DNA of 6,414 bases from Dehalococcoides sp. (GTDB lineage Bacteria > Chloroflexota > Dehalococcoidia > Dehalococcoidales > RBG-16-60-22). Positions 5,801 through 6,414 of the stretch are shown here, in pieces (within the stretch, counting starts at the first letter, position 1; each line of letters begins with the position of its first letter). The stretch covers positions 1-6,414 of the forward strand of contig DAOUZD010000043.1 in assembly GCA_030665795.1 (NCBI GenBank), in the 5' to 3' direction. Both the position numbers and the translations under genes were made by a program. Under the pieces are notes generated by a model that worked only from the letters and a program-made list of their open reading frames with translations, was not told the origin of the DNA and made no database searches.

Positions 5801-6414
5801 GTGTCCTATCAAGAAATTATTTATGAGAAAGAGAATGGGCTGGCCATCATCACCTTTAATCGCCCTGAGGTACGTAATGCTCTCAACTATCTCGCCATTG
5901 ATGAGGCACTTGAGGCAGCCGGTGACGCTGATGCTGACGACTCGGTGAAAGTTCTCATCTTAACCGGCGCCGGAGATAAGGCCTTCGTGGCTGGGGCAGA
6001 TATAGAGGAGCTACGTGCTCGGAATACATTGACCGAGCTGGGCAAGCGCTCGGCGCGGAGACGGGTACTGGCTAATCTGCTGGAGACGATGTCCAAGCCC
6101 ACCATCGCTGCCATCAATGGCTTTGCGGTAGGTACGGGCCTTGAGCTGGCAATAGCCTGCACCATAAGGATAGCATCTGAAAATGCCAAGTTTGGACAGC
6201 CGGAGATAAATCTGGGCATAATGCCGGGAAACGGGGGGACGCAGCGGCTGCCCCGGTTGGTGGGTGAGGGGCGCGCCATGGAGATGATTCTCACCGGGGA
6301 CCTCATCGATTCCCAGGAAGCTTATCGTATCGGCCTGGTCAACCGTGTAGTGCCTCAGGCTGAACTTATGCCCTATGTAAAGGAGCTGGCAACGAAACTG
6401 GCAGCCAAATCACC
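5801..6414 (+). CDS. Enoyl-CoA hydratase/isomerase (crotonase family), cut by the right edge
   Basis: The frame starts at GTG 5801 and stays open for 204 codons to the edge; family members are about 258-260 residues, so roughly the last 55 are missing. It would add water to trans-2-enoyl-CoA to give the 3-hydroxyacyl-CoA used by the upstream enzyme. Crotonase hallmarks are RPEVRNALN (21-29), the first oxyanion-hole segment KAFVAGADIEEL (60-71), NGFAVGTGLELA (106-117) and GQPEINLGIMPGNGGTQRL (132-150). Glu115 and Glu135 match the two catalytic glutamates (144 and 164) of rat mitochondrial hydratase, which favours hydratase activity. Thr112 takes the place of the oxyanion-hole Gly141. The GTG start is supported by AGGAGG (5789-5794), which overlaps the previous stop and lies 6 bases upstream; no ATG is available near it. 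The 10-base gap indicates one operon with the dehydrogenase. Confidence 0.9.
   Translation, partial: MSYQEIIYEKENGLAIITFNRPEVRNALNYLAIDEALEAAGDADADDSVKVLILTGAGDKAFVAGADIEELRARNTLTELGKRSARRRVLANLLETMSKPTIAAINGFAVGTGLELAIACTIRIASENAKFGQPEINLGIMPGNGGTQRLPRLVGEGRAMEMILTGDLIDSQEAYRIGLVNRVVPQAELMPYVKELATKLAAKS

Noticed and set aside
5887..6306. 139-codon leftward frame opposite the crotonase gene
   Set aside because: It is antisense to a clear crotonase; its low-complexity Ser/Ala/Pro-rich product is a shadow.
1..6414. CRISPR arrays, insertion sequences, tRNA or rRNA genes, defence systems
   Set aside because: No regularly spaced repeats, transposase motifs, terminal inverted repeats, cloverleaf-like sequences or defence protein motifs were seen on either strand.

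Overview
The window looks like part of a bacterial chromosome from an anaerobe that oxidises amino acids or aromatic/acyl-CoA compounds. The grounds are an oxygen-sensitive ferredoxin-dependent 2-oxoacid oxidoreductase (IorAB) next to beta-oxidation-type acyl-CoA genes, moderate base composition, and strong GGAGG-type ribosome binding sites. The phylum cannot be fixed from this sequence. Anaerobic Chloroflexota, Desulfobacterota or Firmicutes would all fit, and this is inference only.

Layout, left to right. (1) Bases 1-56 hold the first 18 codons of a leftward gene that runs off the edge. Its N-terminus and a GntR-type palindrome over its promoter suggest an autoregulated GntR/FadR-family regulator. 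(2) Bases 57-459 are mostly non-coding, with two GntR-like operators, a leftward promoter, a possible rightward promoter and one unconvincing small frame. (3) Bases 460-1824 (+) encode a complete COG4091-type NAD(P)-dependent oxidoreductase with a C-terminal SAF domain. This family includes the Brucella DXP-reductoisomerase-like enzyme DRL. (4) A convergent 120-base gap separates it from the leftward two-gene operon iorA-iorB (4475 to 1945), whose stop and start codons share one base. (5) Bases 4476-4935 are a divergent intergenic region. It holds the iorAB promoter and what look like remnants of two broken rightward reading frames, one resembling the N-terminus of a D-2-hydroxyacid dehydrogenase. 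(6) Bases 4936-6414 (+) hold a tight operon of a 3-hydroxyacyl-CoA dehydrogenase and an enoyl-CoA hydratase cut by the right edge.

How the parts may work together: IorAB would turn an arylpyruvate (from an aromatic amino acid) into aryl-acetyl-CoA, reduced ferredoxin and CO2. The divergent hydroxyacyl-CoA dehydrogenase/crotonase pair would carry out two successive beta-oxidation steps on an acyl-CoA. Whether the two operons share a substrate is not shown by the sequence. Both acyl-CoA enzymes have an unusual residue at an active-site position (Ser190 for the family Asn in the dehydrogenase, Thr112 for an oxyanion-hole Gly in the crotonase). I see no mobile element, CRISPR array, tRNA, rRNA or defence system, and no clearly new multi-gene system. 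The points most worth following are the paired operators, the SAF-domain oxidoreductase, the two active-site substitutions and the gene remnants.
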